Source: Heterocephalus glaber (lineage: Eukaryota > Chordata > Mammalia > Rodentia > Bathyergidae). From it: a stretch of DNA of 64,000 bases. The notes under the pieces are model-generated. The model was not told where the DNA came from and did no database searches. It worked only from the letters and a program-made list of their open reading frames with translations. A program made the position numbers and the translations under genes. Position 1 is the first letter of the stretch. The number at the start of each line of letters is the position of its first letter. The DNA is taken from positions 10,272,830 through 10,336,829 of the forward strand of contig NW_004624778.1 in NCBI RefSeq assembly GCF_000247695.1, in the 5' to 3' direction. Below, piece by piece: positions 22,284-34,248 of this stretch.

Positions 22284-25200
22284 CCAGACTCTTTGCCTGA
22301 TGAACCACTTGATTGGTTTTATTGGGTAGAAATTAAGGGTCTTTCAAACACAGTGACAGACACAAAGTACCCTGATAATATTTTTGGGCCCAGAGTGCCA
22401 GCCATCACTGCAAAATCACTACTCAAGGACAGTCACACGCAGCTAGAATTATATTGCTGGAGTTTTATGAACCAAATGCTCCCACAATAATATTTGCATA
22501 AAACTAGGGTAGTGGTGTGACCTCTTCTCCTCAAGTCTTTCCAACTGACACAACTTGTTTCTCACCAGGGCCAAGGGGAAGGCAAATCAACAAAACAAGA
22601 TGTTGCTCTACATCCCAGCAAATGCAGTGGACCTCCCTTTCTTTCTCCAGTGAAAAAGGCTCCATGGAGTACCGCATAGCATGACTTGGCTCTTGGAAAG
22701 GAAAGCAGGGAGGAATGGGTCAAGCAATGGATAGAAGCCATTCAGAGATGAGTCACTACCACCAAGCCCTTGGGACAAGCTCCTCTGTCTGCCACCCAGG
22801 CAGGACCTCTGGGCTGAAGCCTCACCAGGTACAGAGCTGCAGACAATGGGCAAGCAGCTTCCTTAGCTTCTCTGCTGCCCCCAGGATCTGTCCTGGTTTT
22901 GTTTGGAGAAGAGATGGCAGGGAATCAATTTCAGATGAACCACTGAGCAACCCAAGGTCCTCTTTAGATGAAATGATCATTTAAAAAATACATTCACATG
23001 TACACTTATTTCATAGTTCTGACAATATGACATTGTTATGGCTCTCTGCAGGGAAGTCAGTCCTATCCAGAAAGGGAATCTGCAAGCCATCTAACCCCTG
23101 CCACCTCCCTAACTCTTGTGTGCAGAGAGTAGGGCCCTCAGAAAAGACTGGTTGCCTCACAAAGTGACTTCCACCCTAGGAACTTGCTCAGAAGTCAGCC
23201 ACAATGAGGGCCAAGCATCACCCCAGAAAAATATATAATAGGACTGGCTCCCAGGGTCTAGCAGGAGCTGTCACTCAGGACCCACCAGCTTCCTCACAAG
23301 TGGTCACAGCAGTGGGGTGGACTGATGTCACGGGACCCAATGCCCACTCCCTCCACACTTCCATTTTATTTAAGTCTGTGGCCCTGGTGACTGTCAAATA
23401 CAACTGCCTCCCTTTGCCCCACCAGGAACTTTCAGCCGGCACTGCTGGGTGCCCTAGCCTTGGCCTCCAGGCAGGAATGAATACTCAACAAGCCCCTCCA
23501 GAGACAACGCACAGGGTGCGAGTCCAAGGGTAAGGCCTAGACCTGGACCATACTCCGGATCAGCTAGATCACCCCAATGAGAAGAAAGCCAGAACAGGGG
23601 CTAGAGTAGGACACTGGCCACCTCTCCCTGCCCTCTAGCCTCTCCCACTTTGGGAAAGCTTGTGCACCCAAGGGGAGACCTCCACCATTAATCACAGGTG
23701 ACCTGGGCATGGCACCACCATCTTCTTGGACTGGAGTCAAATAGGACTGCTACTGTCTGCCCTATCCTCCTCCCAGGATGCAACAAAGCCCAGTGAAAAA
23801 TGGATGGTGAAGGTGTTTAGAAAGTGGAAGTGTTCACTTGTGAGCAAACAGTCATATTTTTAAGTTCATACATGAACCCAGGCCTGAGCTGCTGCAGAGG
23901 CTGCCCTGGCTCTAGCAAGCTTCCTCCCATGTGCAAATAGCTCAAGTAGAGCAGAGGTACAGAAAGAGGATGTCCTGGCCAAGCCATCAACACAACACAA
24001 GGTCCCTTTGAGGTGTGAAGGTAGAAGGGGCCTGTTTCTTATTTCTTGAGAGAGAGGTAGCAGTAATTGCCACTGTCTGAAGGGAAAGGCAAGTAGAAGA
24101 GAGGCCATTTACTGATCTCAGATGTCCTGCATCACCAGATAATGAGCTATTTCACCTACAGGAACTCTGAGGTCACTGAAGACTGATCTTTTAAGCACCA
24201 AGACTTTGATGACCATGCTATAAGTGTTTGGGGATGGAAATAATTCTACAGTGGATAAGATCCCTGCTTGCCTTCATAAAGACAGTATACTGTTTTGTGT
24301 GTGGCTGTGGATGTCAAAGGCTGAATGGAGCAGAAATGCTCTGTTGATCTGGAGGGTGTTACAATCTCCCTAATATCCCTGCTCCTCCATTTGGTGGCCT
24401 CCAGTCACATGACAGTTGCTGACATACATGGATTTGGTCTTTGTAATACATTCACTATTAGACTATTAGCTGCTATTTCTTGCTATATCTAGCACCTGTT
24501 ATCATTCTCTTCATTTGCTTCATTATTAAAAAACCAAGACCAAGTTCACTAGAATTGAATTTAAAATTAAAGTGAAAGGCAAGAGGGATTCATTGTTCAA
24601 AAATGGTTTGGCCTTTGATACACAGCGTTACAGTATCTATTTCTGGGGTTCAAAATTCATTTTCCTTCCTCTGAGTCTTCAGCTACCTTGGGGCTGAGGG
24701 AACTTGCTGGTAAGTAGATCTGGGAAGTGAAGTGTGCTATCTTCTTGTTTTAGTAAAATGGTAACCATTTTCTCTTTTAATAAGTTTTTCAAGATCTTCG
24801 GGTGTTCTTGCGAACTTGGTGGATTAATGCTGCATTCTGAGCTGCCACAGGGTTGAAGCTGCACCTGCCAGGGACATCTTCAGAGCAAAGAATTTGCCTG
24901 TGGTTGGAGATGAAAGCAGACACCAGGTACTAACTGTTTCAACTCAAGTTTTTCCAAAGGCAGGTAGAAAAGGAAGAGGATAATGAAGTAGGGCCACACC
25001 AGCCTTGGCCACTGTAGTATGTTCCTTCATTGTCACTTTGCAGGTATACTTTGAACACGTTTTCTGGGTATGTTCTACTTTCAGCCAGGTGGGCAGGTAG
25101 GTCCTCCCTATGCTACAGTGTGCCATGGGGGACTCGGATCCTACCCCAGGACTAGCCACAAAATGACCTCCAAGCTCGAGTCACTCACCTCTTGGTTCTG

Positions 25201-25429
25201 ATCACAAAATGCACCCTAATTCTAGGCACAGATGGATACAAATTTTGGGCACACTGAGTTTCCTAACCTTGGGAGAACTCTGTTACTTTGCTGTAGAAAT
25301 ATTTCATCATGTTTATTTAAATGTTTAAACTGTTCAGAAGAAGAAAGGCCCAAATTAGATTTGGGGGAAGGGGCCTCCAACCAAGAAAGATAATGTGGCA
25401 GAACTGGGACAATGTAGTTGAAAGATCAC

Positions 25430-25545
25430 CCAGGGCAGTGGTCCTCACAGTGTATCACCAGATCACGGGAACTTGCTAGACAGGTTCCACACCAGCCTTC
25501 TTAACCCTGAAACTCCAACAGGGCCCCGAACTAATGAGCTCAGGG
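25430..25545 (+). repeat. MER5-like fragment
   Basis: 'GGGCAGTGGTCCTCACAGTG' and 'TCACGGGAACTTGCTAGACA' fit the 5' end of MER5-type hAT elements. Degenerate, low confidence. Confidence 0.4.
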
Positions 25546-25999
25546 TTGAGAACACAAATTCTAGAGGAGATAAAACTTGTATATCAAAGCTGAACGGATC
25601 ATTTAGTTGAAGGAATTGAGTGACTTCATTACCAAGGGGACCATCTTCAGACTGGAAGGAGACAGTCACTGATTTCTGGCTTTTGGGGCAAAAGCTAAGG
25701 CTTACTTGGGTCTATTTTTCTCCCTTTTTCTTTGAATGAAAATTTTAAAAGCTCCACCGTAGAAATTATGCAGGAAGAAAATGTTCAAAGACTTCTAACA
25801 AATTGGCAAGACTGTCGTCACTGAGGACCCAAGCTGGCCAGGACAGCTGAATCCTCTGGCAAAGCACGAGTAGGTCTGCACTTGGCCTTGGCAAACTGAG
25901 GGCCCAGAACAACTGCTCAAAACAAAACAAAAATCAGAATTCTGCTAGAGGAGCCCAGAAAACAGTTGTCATTTGAGAGCAGCTTGTACCTTACTAATT

Positions 26000-26330
26000 C
26001 TTTACATTTAGAAAGTGTGCTACAGTAAGTGAAATAAGCCTGCCAAAAGAAAAAAAAGGACAAATATTGCATGATTCCACTTACACAAGGACCTACAGCA
26101 GAGAAAGCCATAGAGACAGAAAGAAGAGTGGTTGCCAGGTTGAGGAGGGAGAGGAAATTTGTCATCATTTAATGGGTTCAATTTTTTAATTTTGAAAAAT
26201 GAGAAGATTTCTAGAGATTCATTCCACATCAATGTGAATGTCCTTAACACTACTAAACTTCACACTTAAAAATGTTTACACTGGTAAATTTTATGTTTGT
26301 GAATTTTACTACAATTAATAATTTTTTAAA
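26000..26330 (+). repeat. L1M-type LINE 3' fragment
   Basis: 'AGTGAAATAAGCCTGCCAAA', 'AAATATTGCATGATTCCACT' and 'AAGAGTGGTTGCCAGGTTGA' are typical of old L1 3' ends, plus orientation, ending in AT-rich 'ATTTTACTACAATTAATAAT'. Confidence 0.7.
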
Positions 26331-28168
26331 AAGACAGAAATCTTTGTTAGTGGTGAAGCAAAACAGAATTAGTAAGTGTTATAGATTGCTGGAGATTTGA
26401 TTTTTGTTGCTAGGTTTACAGTAGGTTCTATTTTATATTTGTAGAAAACACAGCAGTTGGATTGTGGGCCAAAATTCTTATTTTCATTCTTTTCCCACTC
26501 AAGACTCCAGTCTGGATTTCAAGCCAGATGCAGCTGCTCACCCACAAACAGGTGTGCATGCAAGGCCCAGGCAGGGATGTCACACATGCTGACTGCTGGG
26601 CATCACCACTTCGATCTGGATTCTGAGTCCACTGGTTTAACAAACACCTAGAGGACTGTAATGCAGAGGACCTAAGGTCTACCTTTGAGGAATACACTGC
26701 CTCAATTAGGATGTCTTGTAGACTACTCAGCCTCATTTGAGTAGACCTCCCAAAGACCAGGAGGTCCACCCTGCTGACCCTACACCCTTAGCCTGCCTTC
26801 ACCTGACCCATGAGCCACAACTGGCCTCCTCCTAGAGGAGCATTCTGGCTGCAGAGACAGGGGAGGGTGTGTTGAACTCAAAGTAAGACCACTGCCCGCT
26901 TCCCCCAAGGGAACAACTCCACGCTCCTACCCTTCCACTGGGTATTTACAGCAGACATTCTGCAAAGCCCAGTTCATCTGTTTCCCACCCCTCCAAAAAA
27001 GCATTTTCCTCTAGTTTTTTGAGACACTATCGATAAATACTTTGTATACAGCAACCCACCTTGAACCTCAGCTGCAGTAATATAAGATTCTGACATATCT
27101 GTAAAGTTTAGAAGATGGGAAGTAAGGGAAAGGAAGAAAAGCAGAGGATGTCTGTCCCTTCTTTCGTTTGAGTTAGAGAAACAGGACTGCTTAGCAAGCA
27201 AGAACCAGATGAATAAGATTATGGAGGGGGGGTGGACTAAAATAAAGGAGAGCAGGACTGGGCAAGGCCCCACTATACAGACAGTTCAGCCCCTGGGCCC
27301 CAAGCTTGCCAAGGACCAACAAGGGGAGGCTCTGCCTTCTTAGAATGTACTAGGCAAAAAGAAAAGAAAGGAAAAGAAACGAAACTCAGCTAACCTCAGC
27401 TGGCAATTTTCCCACAGTTTTTCTTGGTTTATTAGTGGAGTCTCCCAAACCACTGGAGCCCACTAGGAACCAGAGACCTCATTACTGGAGTAAATGTGTG
27501 GCCCTGTGCCAATTCGGGGGACACAAAGATGAGCCAGATATCAGGTTTTCCCTGTGGGAAAAGCAGATCCTCTACCAAGGACACAGGGTGTCCTTGACAC
27601 TTATGACATTTATGCTGTGTCCTCAGAGGGTATCAGTAATGGTCACAGCAGAAGCACAGAGAAAAGAGTGTCCAGCCTGGTACAGGGAGGGGAGATGGCA
27701 AAGGTCATAACCTGACATCATCTGTGAAAGTGGTCAGACAAGAGGAGATGCGGAGGAGGAAGGGTGTGTGGCCATTCCTGGCATCCTGGAAGGACAGTGC
27801 CTGGAGGGGTGTGGGAGGAGGTGGGCAGGAGGGTCTCAGAGAAAAGGGAGCCAACTTGGGATGTAGCTTGTAGGACTTGATAAAGAACCTGGGTGTCATA
27901 GTACAGGGAGGCATTGGCCCCAGGAAACATATTTCAGATGGGAACTCTGAAAGCAAAAAGGTCAGTCAGAAGGTCCTGCATTAGTGCAATGACATAAGGG
28001 ATGCAGGAGGGAATGAACCCAAGAGATATTTATGATTGGACTTGACAAAAGCTGTTGAGCAAATAAACATAGAGGGTGAAAAGGACGAGGTTGACCAGAG
28101 CAGAGGGAATATATGCTGCGTGTCCAGCTAGAGTTGGCACTGTGCTGGACAGTGTGCAACACTATTTC

Positions 28169-28387
28169 CTTCCTTTCTTTCTTTTTCTTTCTTTCTTTCT
28201 CTCTCTCTCTATTTTTGGTATTGGGGGCTGAACCCAGTACCTTTGCACTGAGCTACATCTCCAGCCCTTTTTTATATTTTGGAGATAGGGTCTCAGAAAT
28301 TGCACCACTTGGGCTCGAACTTGCACTCCTCCTGTCTCAGCCTCCCAGAGTGCTGGGCTGAGAGGTCTAAGCCACCATGCCCAGCCA
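28169..28387 (-). repeat. B1-ID dimeric SINE with 14-bp target-site duplication
   Basis: Minus-orientation dimer with a (CTTT)n/(CT)n tract on the plus strand at its left edge, which is its A-rich tail in complement. The ID half is visible as 'TGGGGGCTGAACCCAGTACC' and the B1 half as 'TGTCTCAGCCTCCCAGAGTG'. TGCAACACTATTTC flanks it perfectly at 28155-28168 and 28388-28401. Confidence 0.9.
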
Positions 28388-29629
28388 TGCAACACTATTT
28401 CATTCAACCTTCACAATAGCTGATGCAGTTGGAGCCCTGTCCTCATTTTTGAGATAATGAATCAGAGCCTCCAGGGGCTTTGGGAGCATCCCAAGGTCAC
28501 AAAGCTGCTAAGCAATGGGAGGAGGTGCCAGAGTCCAGGTTTTTCTTTTAACTGCAGCAGTTGAGGGCAGGTTGAGGTTTGAACTGCGGAGCAGATGTGC
28601 CTGGGGCGCCAGTGGTCACACCCCAGATGCTCCTGGGGCCTGGCCTGCAGGGGCAGGGGGCTAAGATGAAAGGGCAGGAGATGCTGGGAGCAGTGAGTAA
28701 ATGGAGTTTCTGCAGGAGACTCCCAGAGAGAGAAGAGAACCCTGAGGAAGCTTCACAGTAGAGTCACAAGGAAGCCTGAGGAGAAGCGTTCAGAGAGGCC
28801 AGGTAAGAACAGATTGGTGTACACAGGAGAGAGAACTTCAAAAAGACCAGAAAGACCACCGCTGTCTAATGCTGCACAGCCGCCAAGGATGAGACCTGAG
28901 AATTCACCCCTGCCTTGGCAGTGACAACCTTTACTCTGCCAATTTTAGGGTTCAGAACTGACTCTGCCTCCCCTTCCTCTCCTCTCCCGGGTAACTGTCC
29001 CGTCAGAAACTTCACGACACTCTGCACCGAGAGCTCCAGTGTGTTTGTTGGCCGCTCCATTTACCATCCACACACACACCAGACTATGCACCTGGGGGAC
29101 TGGGAATCTGCTTCTGATCACCACTTGTTCCCTGGCCCCTAGCAAAATGCTTGGGACAGAATGAGCACTCGGTAGATACTGGGCGAATGACTGGTGGAAG
29201 GTGGCACTCTGGTCTCCCTTTGTTGTGGAAATCACTGCCTCCTCCTCCTCAGCAAAGTCCAAGGCCAGGATCCTCTCTGTTATCTGCAGCATCAGGCGAT
29301 TAGTGACAGAGTTGCTGCCACAGCGTTGCTGAACTGGTCCCAGAGGTCTGTCTGACCTTGAGTCACCTTCTTTCCTGCTTGGTTAAGCATTGAGTCATCC
29401 GTAGTGTTTTGCTGCCTTTCAAGCCTGGAGCAGTGGGTTTAGCAGAAAGGAAGACATGATAGCTGTTTTGTTCATGGGAAATTGATTTCCTCTAAGAATG
29501 TAACTGGCAGTCTGCACCTCACAGAGGGACAGTGGCAGGGCTGCAGAGAAGCACGGAAGAGGGCTTCCAGAATCAATGCCCAGATTTCTCCTATAAACAC
29601 TGGCTGGAGGAGAAAGGATGTGGCCTGAA

Positions 29630-30180
29630 AGTCAGGCAACTGCATGAGTCCCAGTTGAGCCTCTAGCTGGCCATGTGGCCCTGGGCAAGTCACTCATTTT
29701 GCCATAATACATACCCTTTCTGGGCATCTCTTCCCACCCAAAGCATGTGAAGTTGGCCTCAGTTCCCCTCCAGGACTCTTGTAAGTGGCCAGTACTGTTG
29801 CAGGGGGCAGGGCTGGGAGAGGGACCAAGAGCAGATACTGCCTTCTACACCCAGGACAGCTCCCCAGAGCATCTGTTCCTAGGGCAGGACCTAGTACTAC
29901 CCTGTGGAGGCATCTCTATTGGGATCTCTCTTGTTCTAGCCCTGGCAATACCAGCTGGGGAGCTAAGACTGATGTTTGAAGGTCAGGTTTTGGGGTCCTA
30001 CAGACATGAGTGCAGTGCTTTCCCTTGGGTGCCTGATCATGGACAAGTCCCTGAGTTGCCCTGAGCTTCACCTCCTCGCCTGTACCATGGAGCCTCCTTA
30101 TCTGAGGGCCTTGTGATAATGGACAATGATACAGGGAAAGGCCTCAGTGCAGGGCTGAGCACAGAATGAGAGTGTGGTCA
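29630..30180 (+). repeat. MIR-like fragments
   Basis: Two stretches fit MIR: near 29655-29705 ('CTAGCTGGCCATGTGGCCCT', 'GGGCAAGTCACTCATTTTGC') and near 29985-30180 ('TGATCATGGACAAGTCCCTG', 'CAGTGCAGGGCTGAGCACAG'). The sequence between is unassigned. Confidence 0.45.
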
Positions 30181-30850
30181 ATCTTAGCTATTTCGATAAT
30201 AAATAGTAGTTATGGCTTTCATCCATACATCATGACTGCTTTTAAAAATGAAGATTGTAGAGACTCTAGAGATCTTTTCTAAGCCTCTCATTGTAGAGAT
30301 GAGGAAATGGAGACCCTGAGAGAGAGACGGAACTTGGTCTAAACCCACAGGCATAATTATGGCCATAAGTGAGGTGTCCAACTCTCACCTGGGATGGATC
30401 TCAGTGCTCCTGCAAGGGCCATGGCTGGAACAGATTCCATCCCAATACCTTCAGCTATGGAGATCCTAATGTCTGACTCACAAAGGCTCCTGCCCCAACA
30501 CTGTCCACCCAAACCACACCTGGTCCCCAGAGGGCCTCCTGTAGAGGGTCTGTCACACTCAGTAGAGTCCAGGGTGTGACTTGACAAGGTCCCTTCCCTG
30601 ACCCAGCATGTTTGCTTAAATGGGACAATTGGTCTTTAAGAGCCTTCCAGTTCTGACATTTCACAGTTTCAGGAACTGGGTTCAACTAACTGAACAGTGG
30701 CTAGAAATCTCAGTTAACTGAAATCTTCCCCAGAAGTTCCTTCCTTGGGAGAACTATGCAGAGCCCAAGAAAGCAGTCGTCATCCACTGTCCTGTATAGT
30801 TGATCCCATTTCCCAGCTGTTTGGGCCTCTGTCTCTGTGGCTGCTCCTGT

Positions 30851-30856
30851 TTTATT
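30851..30856 (-). terminator. ST8SIA5: Candidate ST8SIA5 polyadenylation signal
   Basis: TTTATT on the plus strand reads AATAAA on the minus strand, about 1.77 kb downstream of the ST8SIA5 stop. It is one candidate only; no transcript data are available and a longer 3' UTR is possible. Confidence 0.2.
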
Positions 30857-31284
30857 GACCAGCAGACTGGGGCTCAGGGCAGCATGGGGCTCCCACTCCA
30901 GACCTGACCTCAAAACACTGGTGAAAATCAGCATCCAGTACAGCCCAGAGCTCAGCACCACCCACTTGCAAGAGAGCCCAGAGAAGAAGGCCTGGCAGAG
31001 AAAGGAGTCTGAGCAGGAGCTTGGAGGGCCACCCAGTGCTCTCCTCTCTCTTTCCCAGCTGGGCCTGTGGCTTTGCCTGTTAAACTAGGTGATCAGGTGG
31101 AAGAAGCCTGGCTCCCTGCAGTATTCTCTGAGCAGCTCTGAGCAGGGGCTGTTGGCATGGCACACAAACCTGCAGAGTGTGTATGATCTGTCTCCACCCC
31201 TAGAAAACAGAGCTAATGTCCTTGTCACTATATCTTCCCTAGCCCAACCATGGACCAGAGCAGAACAGTCTTCCCAGAAATGTT

Positions 31285-31375
31285 CAAGGGAAGCAGGAAA
31301 GAAAGAAGGAAGGGAAGAAGGGAGACCAGAAGAAAGGAAAAAAGGAAGAGAGGGAAGGGGGAAGGAGAGAGAGCT
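31285..31375. repeat. GA-rich low-complexity tract
   Basis: Purine-only imperfect GAA/GGAA repeats such as 'GAAAGAAAGAAGGAAGGGAA' over about 90 bp. Non-coding. Confidence 0.9.
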
Positions 31376-32620
31376 GGAGTCTTCTAAACACTAACACTCT
31401 ACAGTTCCACAAAGCTAAATTCAAAGACAGTTCACCAACAGTGTCTATGAGGCACAGTCACACTCAGGATGGAAACACAGCAGGGGAAACAAAGGAAAGA
31501 ATTTTGTATGTGACAGACATGTGGTCACTCAGCATAGGCACAGTTGACTTCCCAAAGCCTGGCCCTGGAAGTCCCTGAATGCGAAGGCGCTAGGCATGCA
31601 CTGTGGGGTCCCGCCTTCCCAGGAGAAGCCTCAAGGATGCTGGTATCAGAGGCCCCACTGGCTTCTGTCCTCCGAGCCCATATATGACAGGCAGCACTTT
31701 CCGACAGATGGTACCCATTCAGAAGGATGATACAGCAGAGTCTGCAGTACTCAGGAACATAAAGAGGAACAGCACTTCATAAATAACTTCTGGTTAAAAA
31801 TGAAGCTGAAAATAGAGACAGAAGAGGAAGCAAACTGCTAAGCACTTATTAAGTCAATAATACTGGCTTGGAACCCGAAGTGCAAATGGCTGGGCTGGTT
31901 TCTTTCCTTCTCTTCATAAGCTCAAAGGCAAGATGAAACCCAGAGGCACCAAGACTGTGTCTGTGTTTCCCAGGAAAGGTTTGTAAAGATGTGGCTCTCA
32001 GATGCTGGCGTCTCAGGGAAGATGCTAACACTGGCCTTGGTTAGATGTCACTGAGGAGCCTGACGAGCTCAGCGGGGTGGTGTGACTGGGTGGCCCAGCT
32101 CTGGGCGCTCTGAGCCACTGAGTCTTCACTGGAAGGTCAGGCCACTGGGTTGATCTCTGTGTTCTGAGATTTTGGATAGAAACTGATGGCTCAGTCCTCA
32201 GTATAACACTCAGGAAGCAGAGGTCTGAATAAAATCTTAACTGTGCTCAAGTGTCCTGTCTCCTCCCTCTAGACCATCCTCCCTGGGCCTGCCTTTGGCT
32301 GCTACAAGGCCACGACAGTTTGTGCTCTCTGAAAGCTGAAATCTCGAGTGGAAATGTGCTTTTTTCACTTGCAATCCCCAGGTTCCCTGGTTCAGGGTCA
32401 TGGCCCAGCAGCATGCTCCCCGTGGACAGGTGGAGGCACAAAGGGAAGCCCAAAAGGGTTAGGACTGAACGTGAGTCTGGGCTGGCCCCATCCCTGCCAC
32501 CTTGCCCCAGGGCCCAGGCACGGAGCTGAACTACTGAGGGAGCAACAGCCAGGCCCCACTTAGCGGTTCCCAGTTCCAGAGGCAGGGAGAGGAGGAGGAG
32601 AGGAGGTTCGTCCCCCAGCC

Positions 32621-33089
32621 TCAGCAGCAGCTGCAGGGACCCGTGTGTACTCGGAGGATGCCGCGGCTGTGCAGGTGCAGGAAGTTGAAGATCTCTGAGG
32701 GCATGGCGTGGAAGCCGGGGCGGGGCTTGACGTTGTCATAGTAGTGGTGGGTGATGTAGAGGCCCGAGGGGTTCATGGGGAAGGCCCAGAAGCCAAACAG
32801 GTGCACCTCCTCGCAGAGCTCCAGCGCTGCGGTGACCAGGATGAGGCCGGTACTGATGCGCTTGGCGCGCACCCCCAGGCTGAGCCAGTAGCGCGACACG
32901 TTGACCAGGTACTGCGGGTGGAAGTAGTAGACGGCCTGCGGCGAATCGAAGTCGTCCAGCACGTACTTGACGCGGAAGGACACGTCGGTGTTGCGTGTGT
33001 TGTAGAAGGCGGGCAGCAGCACGGACGCATTCTCATACACCTGCAGCACACGGTAGAAGGGCCGCCGCCACTTCTCCAGCTTGTGGAAC
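32621..33089 (-). CDS. ST8SIA5: ST8SIA5 terminal coding exon (sialylmotifs S, III and VS)
   Basis: Final coding exon of alpha-2,8-sialyltransferase 5 (GD1c/GT1a/GQ1b/GT3-type ganglioside synthase, Golgi lumen; family knowledge). On the minus strand it follows acceptor CGCAG and starts with a single G that completes Arg (AG|G), then FHKLEKWRRPFYRVLQVYE, and ends CSCC plus a stop (32623-32621). It is 469 nt: one base, 155 residues and the stop. I see sialylmotif S (STGLILVTAALELCEE), motif III (HYYDN) and motif VS (HAMPSE, with His and Glu). Two N-glycosylation sequons occur (ENAS, NVSR). The C-terminal cysteines match the family's disulfide pattern. Remembered human sequence differs only at a few positions, such as GPCSCC here versus GTCSCC. 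The exon is markedly GC-rich, so long antisense frames lie across it; those are artefacts. Confidence 0.97.
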
Positions 33090-33184
33090 CTGCGCAGAGA
33101 AGAGAGTGGAAGAGAGTCGCCCTGCACCCGTGGGGAAGGGGACTCAGGGTCACGTCTGCCAGTTCACTCCTCGCGCACCTCAGC

Positions 33185-33225
33185 AGACGAAGAGTGGTCT
33201 TGGTCTTGAAGAGTGGTCTTCGTCT
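33185..33225. repeat. Short tandem repeat inside an 8-bp inverted repeat
   Basis: The 13-mer GAAGAGTGGTCTT occurs at 33189-33201 and 33208-33220. The outer octamers AGACGAAG (33185-33192) and CTTCGTCT (33218-33225) are perfect complements. It lies about 95-136 nt from the terminal exon's acceptor. Confidence 0.85.
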
Positions 33226-33844
33226 TTCTCGGGGACACTTCCAGTTTTACAAGGACGGGAGGGGTGGGGAAGGGGGAGTGGTTGGGAAGCCAGGATTTCC
33301 TAGGGCACTGCCATCTCTCCCTAGCACTGTCTTCCCCAAGGTCCTCTGTGATGCGCCCAAATGTAACTGCTTGTCCTGGCTCAGACCTCCCTCTCGGCTC
33401 CTGCTCCGGCTCTCAGCCTCTGGATCTGGCACCACACCTTTCCCAGCACAGAGAACTGCCCTGTCTTGCTCATCCCTCTTCCGAAGCTCCTCCATAGGTG
33501 ACATTGCGGGCTCTCCAGGGATCTGATGCAATTTAACAAGTTCCTGCCCACTCCTTCCCTCCCCTTCTCTCCCTTTGCCCCTCCTCACCTCTCCTCCCTT
33601 CCCTCCCTTTCCCTCTCCTCTGGATCTTCCTCTCCACTGCCCCTCCCTACCTTGACCTCACCTGGATGGCCTAAACCCAGTGTCAGGTTTCAACGCCCCT
33701 CCCTGAGACCTCCCGTGCAGACCCTCCTGGGGAGCTAGATCTTTGCATGGAACTTCTGTGTCACCTGGATGCACCAGGGAGGACACTTCCTGCCCTGGTC
33801 ACACCCTGGAGGCTCCTGACCCATCCCCAGGTGACAGCAGTCTA

Positions 33845-34139
33845 AACCAGCACTGTCCAAAAGAAACAGAATGTAAGCCCCAGGTGTAATGCTGAGTGTT
33901 CTAGCAAGCACGTTCTGGAAATGGAGGAAATTTTATATTTTATTTAATCCAATATATTAAAAATACTATAATTTCAACATTAATATAAAAATATTTAAAA
34001 AACCACTGTTACATCCCTTTGTTTGTATTAAGTCTTGGAAACCAATAGTGTGTTTCTGCCGACAGCCAGCAAATCTCAGCCTGGACAAGCCCCATTCCCT
34101 ACATGTGACTGTGGGCTACACAGGACCATACAGCTCCAG
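33845..34139 (+). repeat. Nonautonomous DNA transposon-like fragment next to a splice donor
   Basis: 'CCAGCACTGTCCAAAAGAAA', 'GTTCTAGCAAGCACGTTCTG', 'AATCCAATATATTAAAAATA' and the terminal 'GGACCATACAGCTCCAG' fit a hAT-like element with imperfect inverted ends. Edges are approximate. It ends only about 16 bp from the splice donor of the exon at 34156-34248. Confidence 0.55.
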
Positions 34140-34155
34140 AAAGAGGGCCACTGAC

Positions 34156-34248
34156 CTCTCTGTGATGATGCTGGGGTTCACAGTGACCACGTCTGTCTTC
34201 ACCCCCACATCCACGGTGTATTTTTCAGAGATGGGGGGCAGGTTGCAC
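34156..34248 (-). CDS. ST8SIA5: ST8SIA5 exon completing sialylmotif L
   Basis: 93-nt exon, minus strand, between acceptor CTGCAG and donor GTCAGT. The first G completes Arg (CG|G), then [15 protein letters not shown] and [14 protein letters not shown] follow, and the exon ends two bases into Arg (AG|). CNLPP completes sialylmotif L, which binds the CMP-sialic acid donor in this enzyme class. The VNPSI segment is conserved in ST8SIA enzymes. It enters and leaves in phase 2, so skipping would keep the frame but would remove part of the L motif. A Val replaces the remembered human Met in YT(M/V)DVG, a conservative change. Confidence 0.96.

Larger units (their letters stand above)
9257..32620. 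other. Intergenic region between LOXHD1 5' end and ST8SIA5 stop codon
   Basis: About 23 kb without a recognisable protein-coding exon. The part nearest 32620 must include the ST8SIA5 3' UTR and the part nearest 9257 the LOXHD1 5' UTR and promoter, but neither boundary can be fixed by reading alone. The rest is old repeats (MER5, L1M, L2, MIR, MaLR LTRs), younger SINEs and microsatellites, listed separately. Stretches such as 22300-25400, 26350-28100 and 28450-29600 show nothing I can name. A G/A-rich tract lies at about 31285-31375. Confidence 0.6.
33090..34155 (-). other. ST8SIA5: ST8SIA5 intron before the terminal exon
   Basis: 1066-bp intron with donor GTCAGT (34155-34150) and acceptor AG (33091-33090). 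It holds a long polypyrimidine tract in plus orientation (33530-33660), a short tandem and inverted repeat at 33185-33225 and a DNA-transposon-like fragment at 33845-34139. Confidence 0.85.

Noticed and set aside
32708..33526. 272-codon plus-strand open frame over the ST8SIA5 terminal exon
   Set aside because: Most of it is the antisense of the GC-rich coding exon, where stops are rare by composition. No domain is recognisable and it runs into intron.
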